DNA from: Mesostigma viride
Lineage: Eukaryota; Streptophyta; Mesostigmatophyceae; Mesostigmatales; Mesostigmataceae
Direction: 5' to 3'
Length of the DNA: 64,000 nt
Assembly (NCBI GenBank): GCA_009746045.1
Contig: RPFO01001623.1
Span: 62,001 to 126,000, forward strand
A program made the translations under genes and the position numbers. The notes beneath the pieces were generated by a model, which worked only from the letters and a program-made list of their open reading frames with translations, had not been told where the DNA came from and ran no database searches. Shown here piece by piece: positions 34,101-44,714 of the stretch. The stretch's first letter is position 1. Each line of letters begins with the position of its first letter.

Positions 34101-37100
34101 TTTACTTGATTTCCAATGCATACACACGGCCTCGCAGGTAAGGGGAGAAAAATTTTCGATTCGCATCCGATGATATGTTTGGAAGTTGGAAGCTGGTAGT
34201 TTGGTTGTTAATGCTAGGGGGTATCAGGACGACAAGGGTGGTTGGTAGTTTGGTGGTTTATGCGTGGGTATCAGGACGACAAGGGTGGTTGGTAGTTTGG
34301 TGGTTGATGTGTGGGTATCAGGACGACAAGGGTGGTTGGTAGTTTGGTGGTTGATGTGTGGGTATCAGGACGACAAGGGTGGTTGGTAGAATGGTAGTGG
34401 TAGTTGGTGAAGGTAAGTCGTAGTTGGTGAACATAGTGGTAGTTGGTGGAGGTAGTAGTTGCTGGAGGGTAGGGGTAGGTGTTGAAGGATAGGAGTAGTT
34501 GGGGAAGGGTAGGGGTAGTTGGGGAAGGGTAGGGGTAGTTGGGGAAGGGAAGGGGTAGTTGGTGAATGGGGAAGACCAAACAATTCCTCTGCACCATGCG
34601 TCGTACGACATGGCCTCATATCAGATATAGTATCGTGGGGTGTATCCTAGGGGTCCACAATGTGCCACCAACGAGCAGCTTGAGAATAATGATAATGAGG
34701 AGATAATGTCGGTTTAGCCAGGCATAAGAATTCCAACATCGCCACCCCCACCCCACCCTCACCCCACCCCTTTGCATGCCACCATTCAGTCCCCCGCACA
34801 CACGCTCGCGCTATTACCCTCCCGCCCTTCCCTACCCCCCCCCCCCCTACCCCCCCCTCTTTACCGTTTACCCCCCCCCCCCTTACCCCCCCTTTACCCC
34901 TTCCCCCTACCCCCCTTGCCCTTGATCGCCACCAGGTGGTGGACCAGATCGAGGAGGCCCTCCGTGAGGTGGGCGGCGGGGGCCCCTTCTTGCTGGGGAA
35001 GGACATCTCGCTCGTCGACCTCATGATCGCCCCCTTCCTGGAGCGCGCGTCAGCCTCGCTGCTCTACTGGAAGGGGTTCCGCATGCGGGGGGAGGGCCGA
35101 TGGCCCGCGCTCGAGGCGTGGTTTGAGGTGCGCTATAACTGCACCAATAGAAAGTATGCTATTTAAATAAAACATTATTGATTAGGGGACCAGCGCTGTA
35201 TTGTTTGATCAGGGGACGAGCGCTGTATTGTTTGATCAGGGAACCAGCGCTGTGTTGTTTGATCAGGGGACCAGCGCTGTATTGTTTGATCAGGGAACCA
35301 GCGCTGTGTTGTTTGATCAGCGCTGTGTTGTTGATCAGGGGACCAGCGCTGTGTTGTTTGATCAGGGAACCAGCGCTGTATTGTTTGATCAGGGAACCAG
35401 CGCTGTGTTGTTTGATCAGGGAACCAGCGCTGTGTTGTTTGATCAGGGGACCAGCGCTGTGTTGTTTGATCAGGGGACCAGCGCTGTGTTGTTTGATCAG
35501 GGAACCAGCGCTGTATTGTTTGATCAGGGAACCAGCGCTGTGTTGTTTGATCAGGGGACCAGCGCTGTATTGTTTGATCAGCGCTGTGTTGTTGATCAGG
35601 GGACCAGCGCTGTGTTGTTTGATCAGGGAACCAGCGCTGTGTTGTTTGATCAGGGGACCAGCGCTGTGTTGTTTGATCAGGGAACCAGCGCTGTATTGTT
35701 TGATCAGGGAACCAGCGCTGTGTTGTTTGATCAGGGGACCAGCGCTGTATTGTTTGATCAGGGGACCAGCGCTGTGTTGTTTGATCAGGGGACCAGCGCT
35801 GTATTGTTTGATCAGGGGACCAGCGACCCTTGAGGGGGTTGCCTCGCGAAGCACCAGTATACTGTACTCGACCCATTGGTCACTATACTGGTCACTGCAG
35901 TGCTAAAGAGGGGGTTGCCTTGCGAAGCACCAGTATACTGTACTAGACGGATTGGTCACTATACTGGTCACTGCAGTTCTAAAGAGGGGGTTGCCTTGCG
36001 AAGCCCTAGGCGGGCAGCGTGGATTGGGTGTTGCAACGTTGTAGATCTCCTTGGTCGGTGTAGAGTACAGGAATGTTTCTGGTTTGGGTGATGCCTGGGG
36101 GCATCCCCAATGTTTGTCATAGTATTAAGTCAGTGGTGTAGGTGCTGAAGCGAAGGTCCATTGGAGTGCCTTCCTACCAGGGAAACAAGTCTCTTATTAC
36201 AATAAGCAGTGTTTGGATTAGTGGCGGTGCGGCACCAAATTTTGCGGTACCACCCTTTGTTTTCCTTCGCCAAGACGCCACCAGTTGGCCGTGCTGTTCT
36301 ACATTTCTAGTTTCTTTTGCCAGAGTGGCCGTGCCTGAAGCTTACTCTAGTACAGGTGATGCCACTAGTTGGAGTGTCAGACGAGCTTCCAGCCGGCGTT
36401 CCGCCACAAATCTCCCGCCACGAATGCATGCTGATTGAAGCTAAGCAGCGCGCAGTCTTTCACTACTCCCTAGTACTGTACTGGGGCAGTACAACCGTAA
36501 TGTGCAGGTGGCCTGCGTGCATTTCCCCAGCCGGCTTCCGCCGGCAGTCAGGCAGGGCCCGGAGGGTGCCTGAGAGGTGCTAGAACGCTTGAATCAGCCA
36601 GCACGCATAGCGCCGCGCCCGACAGCGCCTATGGAAGGCCACCCGCCACACGTGGCCGTGCCAAGCGCAATTTTAATCGGCTAAAAGCCACACATTGGCC
36701 GAGTTAATGAATGTTTCGAAAGTTCACGCCATAAGTGGATAAAACTTAATCAAATACTGACAGTAAGTGTGTGCAGGCTTTAACAGTTGAGCCTAGCCAC
36801 ACCCTCAACATCATTGCACAAGTCATTGTCAAGTTAGGCCAGTTCACCATGCTGGCGCCCAGCACATGCCCCCTTGGTCCAATCTTGTCCCACATCTCCA
36901 TCTCTGGCCACCCAGGCCGTTTCCAGCCCTGGTGGTAGGAACGCAACCACTTGGAATGCTGGGCTCTTGTTGGCATGATGATGCCCCCCTCCCGCCCCCG
37001 TGTGGCCGCTACGGTTTCCCGGCGGACGCAGGGTGGAGCCACATGCGTTCCCCCCATTAGAGGGGTGCATCCCAGTGCTGCCACTTTAGGACTTTTGCCA

Positions 37101-40100
37101 CCTGCGAACGTCTCCAGCTCACCCAACCACCATCACCAGCCCACCGGCAAAGCCGCTGGGCCTCCCCGAGGGTAGAGCCACTGCAACTAGCCCTATATTC
37201 CCCCCATTGTGATCATGATGATGGCGCCGGACCTCCTGGGCGAAGCGCGCACCATCAGCATGGTCTCACTAGCCTTGACGCGTCTAAGACGAGTCGAGCT
37301 TTATGTTATAGGATCCATTTTATAACAACACCCCCGACCTCACTGCCGGGTTCCATGCATACCACCCCTCCCTGGGGGCGCTGGAAATCGGCAAAGGCAA
37401 AGCAGAGCCCGCCGCCCTTGGGCGGGCGTAGCGGAGCCCCCCACATTTTTTCCAGGCTTGCCAGGTCCTGTAGCATTTTTAAAAGAGATTTATTACATGC
37501 GCACGAGTACCCACCGTTTTCCGCAGCTTCCCACCTCTCCCTTATCTCCAAAGCCAGAAAGGGGCCTGCTCGCTGGAGCGCCGAGAGGGTACAGGGCGCC
37601 TGCCGCCCCCCCCAGGCCGACAGCACGCCCCGACCCACAGCAGCCGCTGCCATTGGTGCACCCCTTTCTCTTCCTCGGGTTTCCTTCGACCCCATTCTGT
37701 CTGAAAAACGCCCTGCTTCCTTCGTGCACGCCACGACGGGGAAGAAAGCCCCGGCGGGCAATATAATCGAGGGCAAAACTAGCGCTTTCAGGGATCGTCG
37801 CCTCGCGCTGTCCTTTCGCAGGGCTCTCCGCCAAAGTCCTTTTAAAACCTCCTTCCCTCTTCCCTGACTTTCGAAAACAAAGCCACCACGGGCTCCCAAA
37901 TGGAGCCCAGCCGACGCACCCCAGCGCCATGGGGGAACACCCCAGGACCAGCGCTAAAACCCATCACCAATATTTCGAATAACAGGGGGTCACCTCCCCG
38001 TTCATGGGGAGGTCGGCAGCGTCGACTTACACTGGGCGTAACCGTCATAGTGGCCGCAAAGCGGCGGCCATAGCGGCCAGCCCACCTTACCTCACGTTGG
38101 AAAGTTGCAAGCTGCAGAAAGGCCTCCCTACGTTCACCACACCACTCCAAGTACGGTGTGAAAATGAATAACAAAGCACATGTCTCAAGGCAACGCGCCC
38201 CCCTCAAAGGGGCGGGCACGGTTGACAGTAGGCACTAGTACCGGCGCAACACCGGTCCCCTTCTACTCTAGTCCTAACTAACAAGCACCTCACATGGTGT
38301 CGGTGACGTACGGCAGAGCTATGCTACAGGGGGCAGATCGGCCCCCTTAAAGCCCGCCGCAACATAACTAGAAAATGAGCAGATAACTTAGAAAATCTTT
38401 TATCTCTGCAGTCGGGGACAATAGGTAGCTTTGATTACGGCCATACGGTTGTTCATGGTCGCTATGGTAGTATGTATGTAGTTGTGGATGGTCGCTAAGT
38501 GTTTGTTTAGGGTTTTCAAAGAAGTTGTTTAGTGTTTTTAAGGATATCTGATATCTTTATTGTTGGGTGTGTTACTGGGGACTGATACCCAAGTCAGGGT
38601 ATACCCCATACGGGGGTACATCCTTACTCGAGGGTGTCATGCCAGGAGGTAACTCGATCTGGTTTCTGGCGTGGCGGCGATAACGTGTTGCATGGCGGGC
38701 TGGAGAGTTGCTAATGTCAGGGAGATGGATGGAAACATTGATTCGAGTTGCAAAGCTGCCACCACCAGTTTTGTCTATGTCTGTAAGACAGTATCAACGA
38801 GACAAACATCTCCAGGCAGGAAATCTGGAGAATGTACAGATGGACGTGATCCGTGCCCCCCGTGCCTATCATATGGTAGTATGTCAGTATGTCAGCATGC
38901 CAGTGCGGACATGTATGGTTGAGTAGGTTATGCTCCTGAGGGACAGCTTCGTGAGGATTACGGGAGTTGTGAGGCATGAGTGCTGTCCTAGAGTGTCCCA
39001 TTGCGGAGCCCTGGCTGGCTCTCCACTGCATGCACGCCGTCAGGCCTACCGTGGCCGCATCCCTGCGGTTTCAGATACTGGGGTACTAATAGTAGAACGT
39101 TAAATGGAACGTCCATTGCCTTGAACATGGTGAGTGCCCTCATGTCAGGGAGGCATGGCCCGGTGTGACCCCTGGAGTAGCCTTAGGGGTAGTCAAGCAG
39201 GTCTTGCCTGGAACCACCAGCCTGGAACGTGGTGGCTACGAGGCTGTGGGGGGGTGGGCAGCTTTATAGCAAGGTTCAAGTATTAGGTAGCCAAGTACCC
39301 TTGTGAGTGGCTCGTGTACCAATAAAATCGGCCTTGCTTTGTATGTGGTGGTCTGACAGGCGATGGAGGCGCGCCCTGCTTATCAAGCTAGCAAGTCGGA
39401 CTACTACACCCACTGCCACGACCTGCCACCGCAGGGTAAGGGCGTGTTGTTGTTTCTCCGTCCTCAACGTGCTATGCGCATCATTGTGGCAAGCAATTCA
39501 TTACATTCCTGCCGTGGCCCAGCGAGGATGTCCTCTCATTTCTGAGGTCATCCAGCGCCACAGGGCAATCAATTATTTCTCGCGGTAGTGCAAGTTTGCC
39601 TTGACAGGCTTGTCTAGGCTTGCTTTTGCCCACTTGAATAGCCCAGTAGTCGGAGCCCGCTAGAGTAGTTTTTAGGTGCTGCTACCCATGCTGTCGAAGT
39701 TTGCAAGACATAAGGGCTCGACCTTGTGGTGGATGAAAGTCTTCAAAGTCTGGATCAAAGATTTTTGAATCGTGTACAAGGCTCCCTGGAAACGTACCCA
39801 CAAGTAACTAGTACACGGGGCTAGGCACAGAAAAGTGTCTCGTGCATGGAGTGTAAGTTTCCTAAAGCCTGTTGCTACTGTGCCACCAGGTGGCATACAC
39901 TTTGGTACCTGGTTTTGGTTGGTTGGTTATATATTTAAATACACTTTGGTACCTGGTTTTGGTTGGTGGTTTATGTATTTAAATACACTTTGGTACCTGG
40001 TTTTGGTTGGTGGTTTATGTATTTAAATACACTTTGGTACCTGGTTTTGGTTGGTGGTTTATATATTTTTAATACACTTTGGTTTTTGGTTCATGGTTTA

Positions 40101-43100
40101 TATATATGTACATTTTGGTACCTGGTTTGGTTAGTGGTTTGTATATAAATATACACTTTGCTTCCTGTTTTGGTACCTGGTTTTGCCACCAGGTGGTATT
40201 CACTTCTTGTTAAATGGGTAGGCAGGAACGTGTCAAGAGTGCAAGGCGCGTCGGGAAGGTGCTGATGGCTTTCATACACTGAGCTTCCTATGGCCACGCA
40301 CATGCCAAGGTTGAGGCTTGTGTAAGCAGTTATCGAAGTGGACTGCATTAGCATTATTAAAGTTGTCACACCAAATGTAGTGTGGTATTTCAGGATATTG
40401 GTGGTTAGCGGACTGCCATAAATTTGGTTCTTCTTTTCCTTTTTTGTTGGTGCCGCAGGGGCCACCATGCAGGCTTTGTGTTTGATGTTGGGTTTATGGA
40501 TAGCTAAACTGATGCAACCAGGTTAATGGGTAGTTGAAACAGATGCAAACTGGTGGTTCCACCTGCTGCCATGTGGTGGCAAGGAGCTCCTCTCCAACAC
40601 CAGAAGAAGCAAGAAGCTCTGGTCCAATACCAGTAGCATAAGAGATCACAAATATCTTCTTGAATACTTGAGTATATGTACCAGCTGCCATGACCCGGAT
40701 TCTCCAGATTTCTGGCCTGCGCTGGTCGTCTCATTTATATGTACTGTTTTGCCTTGAATGGCTTTGGGACAGTTGGCCAGCCCTAAATGCAATCTCTATT
40801 TCAACATTATCATGCAGGCTCAATGCATGCACGCCCAATGCAGGCTCAATGCATGCACGCCCAATGCAGGCCCAATGCATGCACGCCCAATGCAGGCCCA
40901 ATGCTCGGAATCATCAAACGCTCCCCTCATCGGCATGACGTTTTGCATGACGTTTTGCACCTCTTGATACTACTATCACATCTCGACGTTATTTATTTGA
41001 AATGCATTGCCTTTCTCGGCTGCAGTCGGGGAGCCGTCTCCGATTCCCGGGGCCGAGAAATTCATGGATTTCATCAACGGGCGGGATGGGTCATGGGACC
41101 TCCCGCTAAAGCCCTTGACAGGTGGGCCATTGGGGACAGCACTCACAGCAGGCATGGCAAAAATGTTGCATTATTAGACCTGCTTGTTTTACCCACCGCT
41201 TCTTCTACTCCCTGGCGACCCGCTTGTTTGTCAATCCCCTCTTTCTTGCCCGCCGCCGCTACCCACAACTGCACTTGGTTTCCTCCATTTTGAAACCGGA
41301 CCAGTTGTGCTTCAGGGTTGCGTATGCTATATATTGCGTGACTAGGGCGGCGTAAGAAATATTATTATGATAAGATGAGTCTCTGCCCCCTTCTCCTTGT
41401 GTAGCAACCAGCTGGGATCAAAAGCACTAATTTAATAGTAGTCTTGTATGATTGTGCCCCGCTGCTCCCCAATGGAAACAGGTGACTAATTAATTAATTA
41501 ATTGATATATATTATTAAATAGGTGCTGAAGCTAAGGTCCATTGGAGTGCCTTCCTACCAGAGAAACAAGTTTATTACAATAAGTGTGTGCAGGCTTTAA
41601 CAGTTGAGCCTAGCCACACCCTCAAAATCATTGTACAAGTCATTGTCAAGTTAGGCCAGTTCACCATGCTGGGGCCCAGCACATGCCCCCTTGGTCCAAT
41701 CTTGTCCCCCATCAGCAGCGAGGTTGGGTGGGTGGGAGCTGCAAAAAGGCCTCCCTACGTTCACCACACCACTCTAAGTACGGTGTGAAAATGGAAAACA
41801 AAGCACATGTCTCAAGGCGCCGCGCCCCCCTCAATCAAGGGCGGGCACGGTTGCCAGTAGGCACTAGTACCGGCGCACCGCCAGTCCCCTTCTCTGTAGT
41901 CCTAAGTAACAACAAGCACCTTACATGGTGTAGGTGACGTACGGTAGAGCTACGCTACAGGCGGCAGATCGGCCCCCTTTGAGCCCGCCGCAACATAACT
42001 ATAAAATGAGCAGATAGCTCAAAAAATAGGTGCTGAAGCTAAGGTCCATTAGAGTGCCTTCCGACCAGAGAAACAAGTTTATTACAATAAGTGTGTGCGG
42101 AATTTAACGGTTGAGCCTGGCCACACCCTCAAAAATCCCAGTGCTGCCGCTTTAGGACTTATGCCACCTGGGAACGTCTCCAGCTCACCCAACCACCATC
42201 ACCAGCCCACCGGCAAAGCCGCTGGGATTTCCCGAGGGTAGAGCCACTGCCACCGGCTCAATTACCCCCCATCGTGGTGATAATGATGGCTGCGGACCTC
42301 CTAGCGCCAAGGCTCACCATCGCCATGGTGTCACGAGCCTTGGCGCAGCCGCAGCCGAGTGGAGCTTTATTATGGTATATAATGCATTTTCTTAAAACAA
42401 AGCCCGACCGCACTGCCGGGTTCCATACGCACCCCCCCTCACGGGGGGCGCGTGAAAACGGCAAAGGCAAAGCGGAGCCCGCCGCCTTTGGGCGGGCGCA
42501 GCGGAGCCCCCCACATTTTTTCCAGGCCTGCAAGGCACTGTAGCATTTCTTAACCAGATTTTATGGATGCGCATGAATACCCACGGTTTACCGCAGCTTC
42601 CCACCTCTCCCTTATCGCCAAGGGCAGAAGGGGCCTGCTCGCCGGAGCGCCGAGAGGGTACAGGGCGCCTGCCGACCTCCCCTTGCCGACAGGACCCCCC
42701 CGACCCACAGCAGCCGCTGCCATTGGTGCACCCTCCTCCGCCTCTGGTTTCTTTTGACCCACATCTTTATGAAGAACGCCCTGCTTCCCCCATGCACGCC
42801 GCTACAGGGATAAAAATCCCCGGCGGACACTTTACCCGAGGGCAAATCGAGCGCTTCCTTCAGGGCTCGTCACCTCGCGCTGTCCTTTCGCAGGGCTCTC
42901 CGCCAAAACCCGCCTTCCCTAAAAACCGCCTTCCCTCTTCATTGACTTTCGAAATTCAAGTCACTACGGGCTCCCAACTGGAGCCCGGCTGGCGCACCCC
43001 AGCGCCATGGGGGAACACCCTAGGACCAGCACTTCAACCCTTCACCAATATTTCGAACAACAGCGGGTCACCTCTCCGTAACACGGGGAGGCTCGCAGCG

Positions 43101-44371
43101 TCGACTTACATTGGGCGTAGCAGCCATAGTGGCTGCAAAGCGGCCCCCCTAGCGGCCAGCCCACCTTTCCTCACGTTGGAAAGTTGCGAGCTGCAAAAAG
43201 GCCTCCCTACGTTCACCACACCACTCCAAGTACGGTGTGAAAATGGAAAACAGAGCACATGTCTCAAGGCGCCGCGCCCCCCTCAATCAAGGGCGGGCAC
43301 GGTTGCCAGTAGGCACTAGTACCGGCGCACCGCCGGTCCCCTTCTCTCTAGTCCTAAGTAACAACAAGCACCTTACATGGTGTAGGTGACGTACGGTAGA
43401 GCTACGCTACAGGCGGCAGATCGGCCCCCTTTGAGCCCGCCGCAACATAACTATAAAATGAGCAGATAGCTCAAAAATTAATTAATGGTAGGAATCCTAT
43501 TAGGTTTATTGAATTATAGGAATCCTATTAGATTATAGGAAATCCTATATTTAATTATATTAATTGATTATAGGATTACTATCCACAGTGGTGATTGTTC
43601 ACCGCTGTGCGCCTGCGCCGTAGGCTACGTGGGTACATCTCTGACCTCCAAGTACAGCAAGCAGATCCTCTGTGGATGCCGGCGCGAGGTATCATTCCCT
43701 TGTACCGCCTCTCCACGTGCGCCGAGACGATTCTTCATGTATACCTGCAATTAAGTTCAACCATGCACTTCCAGCAAACTCCTCATAACTCTCTATATGC
43801 CAACTTTGTCTGCGCTATCCTGTCTGTGTCCATTTTACACCTCATTGCATGGCCACCACCCCATGCAGGCAAGTCCCTGGAGCCAGAGGCCATTTTCGTG
43901 GACGACGGCAGCCAACCCGTGCACCGCGTGCGCGCTGCCACCCGCCTCATCACCAACCGGGAGGCCGTGATCGGATTCGCCCTCCGTGGTTGCGGCGGGA
44001 TGGGGCCCCGCACCGTATCCTCCCCTCTCTGCAACCCTGCCGCGACACCGGATGAAACCCACCGTCCCGCGGTGGATGCCGCCCTACGTTACGTCGCGTA
44101 CGCGCTCCTGCAAGGGGTGGATAATCTTGCGCCCTCGGGCCCGCATGCCATCGTTGCGATGCCAGCAGCTAGCGCAAAGCACAGTGGCAATTCTGCGGAC
44201 GAGCCAGTGTTCTCGGGCACGGCGGCGTGCCAAGCGCTCGCATATATGAGGGACCGGATCTGCGTCCCCAGGGACTTGCCACTTGTTTCTGCGCGACAGC
44301 TGCGGGCGCATGCCAACTGGTTCATCGATAATGTGGACCCTTCCGTGAAGCACTTGCAAGAGCTGCGTTAG
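22101..44371 (+). CDS. Glutathione S-transferase-like protein with CPYC motif and C-terminal extension (iota-class-like); 5' exon(s) unresolved
   Basis: Phase-consistent exons are ~22101-22269, 28730-28810, 30642-30665, 31557-31652, 33192-33434, 34936-35127, 39360-39435, 41026-41121 and 43869-44371 (TAG). Exons 2-9 give 436 residues. The thioredoxin-fold GST_N half has [28 protein letters not shown], the cis-proline loop VPSGLLPVVE and the glutathione-binding TES. The GST_C half has GPFLLGKDISLVDLMIAPFL. A further ~200-residue extension follows (PEAIFVDDGSQ, HRVRAATRLITNREAVIGFA). A cysteine CPYC site plus a long C-terminal domain matches what is described for iota-class GSTs of algae, cyanobacteria and mosses. 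Such enzymes favour thiol transfer or deglutathionylation over conjugation. Plastid targeting is plausible, but no transit peptide was found. The first exon's start at 22101 is uncertain. Introns are inflated with arrays and transposons. Donors include GTGCGT, GTGGGT, GTAAGA, GTGCGC and GTAGGC. Confidence 0.8.
22270..27432. repeat. 5.1-kb minisatellite, 14-bp unit ACCTTGTGCAGTC(C/G)
   Basis: Roughly 365 tandem copies of a 14-bp unit fill the first visible GST intron. Units differ mainly at two sites: GTGCAG versus GTACAG, and TCCACC versus TCGACC or TCTACC. Rare variants (GTTTACC, CCATC, GCTGTCC, GCCCACC) mark longer duplicated blocks. Because 14 is not a multiple of 3 and the unit lacks stops, all plus frames stay open for over 1800 codons. 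The array has no coding role. Its left edge contains copies of the exon-intron junction. Confidence 0.95.
28181..28283. repeat. Two adjacent hairpins sharing a GGTTCTTGGAAATGGA arm
   Basis: GTCGACGGTTCTTGGAAATG faces its inverted copy CATTTCCAAAAACCGTCGAC across about 15 bases. A second arm, GGTTCTTGGAAATGGA, then faces TCCATTCCAAGAACTG. The pair lies in the first visible GST intron, about 450 bp before exon 2. Confidence 0.85.
28868..29106 (+). repeat. Three decayed copies of the GST exon-2 end and donor
   Basis: The exon 2 end and donor (28778-28814, CTCTACCGCGACCACGCG|GTGGG) recurs at 28868-28902, 28983-29017 and 29071-29106, spaced 88-115 bp. Copies 1 and 3 keep GCGACCACGCGGTGG almost unchanged. 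The third also keeps the full GTGGG donor. Confidence 0.85.
29208..29575. repeat. 15/45-bp tandem repeat (GATGCCT(G/A)TAGA)
   Basis: GAGATGCCTAAAGA-type 15-mers evolve into a regular 45-48 bp higher-order unit (TTGCCTAAAGGGATGCCTGT core) present about five times. The resulting MPxxMP reading frame has no host-gene context and lies inside GST intron 2. Confidence 0.9.
29596..30135. repeat. 16-17-bp C-rich tandem repeat (CCGCCCACCGGCCCCGT)
   Basis: About 30 imperfect copies of CGCCCACC(G/T)G(C/G)CCC(G/C)(G/T)C, with interspersed CGCCCAAACGTTTCCGTC variants. Pro-rich and Gly-Arg-rich frames across it are artefacts. It lies in GST intron 2, before the microexon. Confidence 0.9.
31445..31556 (+). 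repeat. Duplicated polypyrimidine block before GST exon 4
   Basis: TTTATCTCCTGAGACATGCTCCTCCCCCC and a second copy (TTATCTGCACATGCTCCTCCCCCTTTGG) lie about 70 bp apart and end at the CAG acceptor at 31554-31556. The block doubles the branch/pyrimidine region. Confidence 0.65.
32300..33112. repeat. 79-bp tandem array, about 10 units
   Basis: Units are nearly identical and contain CTCTCATGTGGCAGCTTCCC, CTCGCCTGCTCCCGAACTTG and GTGCGTAAACG. The CAG(C)TTCC...GCCTGCTCCC block resembles the GST exon 5 start at 33189-33211, just downstream. The 66-residue frames, each starting at the repeated ATG, are artefacts. Confidence 0.95.
33765..34055. repeat. 27-bp tandem repeat (AGAAGAAAACGGTAGGGGGA)
   Basis: About 11 direct copies of GAAAACGGTAGGGGGAAGGG with a few substitutions at the right end, in GST intron 5. 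Confidence 0.95.
34200..34575. repeat. Two adjoining arrays: ~54-bp (GGTATCAGGACGACAAGGGT) and ~20-bp (GGGGAAGGGTAGGGGTAGTT)
   Basis: Four copies of GGTATCAGGACGACAAGGGT...TGGTAGTTTGGTGGTT are followed by shorter GGTAGTTGGTG and GGGTAGGGGTAGTTGG units. The rest of the intron up to 34935 is C-rich and ends in a long polypyrimidine tract before the exon 6 acceptor. Confidence 0.9.
35176..35826. repeat. 26-bp tandem array of two palindromes (TTTGATCAGGGGACCAGCGC)
   Basis: About 25 copies. Each holds TGATCA and AGCGCT, both perfect palindromes. Units vary at GGGGACC versus GGGAACC and GCTGTATTG versus GCTGTGTTG. Two shortened units (GATCAGCGCTGTG) break the register. It begins 49 bp after the exon 6 donor. 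Confidence 0.95.
35827..36008. repeat. 79-bp direct repeat (GGGGGTTGCCTTGCGAAGCA)
   Basis: Two full copies and one partial copy of a block running from GGGGGTTGCC(T/C)(T/C)GCGAAG through CACTATACTGGTCACTGCAG. Confidence 0.9.
36139..38375 (+). mobile_element. Dispersed element A, copy 1 (interrupted)
   Basis: It starts with GGTGCTGAAGCGAAGGTCCA and ends near GCAACATAACTAGAAAATGA. It matches two further copies at 41519-42025 and 42026-43477 block by block. Unlike them it is interrupted at 36207-36766 by unrelated sequence. The right half gives a reading frame on the minus strand with conserved-looking residues (FIFTPYLEWCGERREAFLQL). No known family is recognised. It lies in GST intron 6. Confidence 0.75.
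36207..36766. mobile_element. Insertion of about 560 bp inside element A
   Basis: Copies 2 and 3 of element A run directly from ACAATAAG to TGTGTGC, whereas copy 1 carries about 560 bp between them. The flanks read ATAAG and AGTAAG, which may be remnants of a short target duplication. The insert has no recognised coding region. Confidence 0.55.
38376..39359. other. Rest of GST intron 6; nothing recognised
   Basis: No gene, array or mobile-element terminus could be supported. Positions 38810-38835 weakly resemble the Penelope-like 3' end (GGAAATCTGGAGAAT). Confidence 0.5.
39890..40195. repeat. 55-60-bp tandem repeat (CACTTTGGTACCTGGTTTTG)
   Basis: Five to six copies of ATACACTTTGGTACCTGGTT followed by TGGTTGGTGGTTTATGTATT, decaying to the right, in GST intron 7. 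Confidence 0.9.
40689..40738 (+). mobile_element. Short Penelope-like 3'-end fragment
   Basis: CCCGGATTCTCCAGATTTCT followed by GGCCTGCGCTGGTCGTCTC matches the terminal 50 bp of the full element in inverted orientation. Confidence 0.7.
40814..40905. repeat. 26/18-bp tandem repeat (CAGGC(T/C)CAATGCATGCACGC)
   Basis: Four direct copies of GCAGGCTCAATGCATGCACG. Each contains the palindrome TGCATGCA/ATGCAT. It lies 120 bp before GST exon 8. Confidence 0.9.
41519..42025 (+). mobile_element. Dispersed element A, copy 2 (internally deleted)
   Basis: It has the same start (GGTGCTGAAGCTAAGGTCCA) and end (ATGAGCAGATAGCTCAAAAA) as copies 1 and 3. The middle (about 1 kb) is missing between 41717 and 41740. 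It adjoins copy 3 head to tail inside GST intron 8. Confidence 0.75.
42026..43477 (+). mobile_element. Dispersed element A, copy 3 (most complete)
   Basis: About 1.45 kb from GGTGCTGAAGCTAAGGTCCA to AGCAGATAGCTCAAAAA, inside GST intron 8. It contains long but mutually inconsistent frames on both strands. Compared with copy 1, indels shift all of them, so I do not call a gene. It lacks obvious terminal inverted repeats and may be a non-autonomous retroelement. Confidence 0.7.
43484..43580. repeat. AT-rich repeats of TAGGAATCCTATTAG
   Basis: Four imperfect copies of the near-palindrome TAGGAATCCTA in about 100 bp. Confidence 0.8.
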
Positions 44372-44399
44372 TTTATACGCTACAAATAAGTAAGTATTT

Positions 44400-44700
44400 A
44401 TTAATTAAGCAGCTTGGCCAGCCGGGGCAGCATATCCTGACCTGGCGTGGCCCCAAGGACATTCCCAGAAAGCTTGGTAAACCTGCCATGCACTATACAA
44501 CTCAGCTGCTGGCCGACCTAGTGGTCCCAGCCCAGTTTGAACACTGCATTTCCTCCCTCTCTCTTGCTTGGACTGCTGTGCAGAACAAGAAGAGGTGGCA
44601 GACCATTGTCCAGGCCCACACACCAGCCCCTGTGGGCGAGCCCCGCCCCCCCCCCCAGAGGAAGGGGCGCTTTGCTGAGTAGAGTAGTTAGGATTCTCTA
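44400..44700 (+). pseudogene. LINE ORF2 C-terminal remnant 1
   Basis: It starts 30 bp after the GST stop codon. The frame HILTWRGPKDIPRK...FEHCISSLSLAWTAVQNKKR...RKGRFAE ends in a stop. It is closely matched by the minus-strand remnant at 57640-58010 (FEHCIHSLSLAWTA, RKGRFAE). The two shared 3' ends define one LINE family that finishes near GAGTAGTTAGG. Confidence 0.7.
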
Positions 44701-44714
44701 GATTATCAAGGAGA

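Noticed and set aside
35159-35906. 231-242-residue repetitive frames on both strands
   Set aside because: Translation of the 26-bp palindromic array.
37306-37899. 197-residue minus frame as a host gene
   Set aside because: It lies in element A, and the paralogous copy at 42.3-42.9 kb breaks the frame, so there is no evidence of selection on it.
42567-43319. 250-residue plus frame as a gene
   Set aside because: It lies in element A copy 3, is not conserved in copy 1 and is Pro/Arg-rich by composition.
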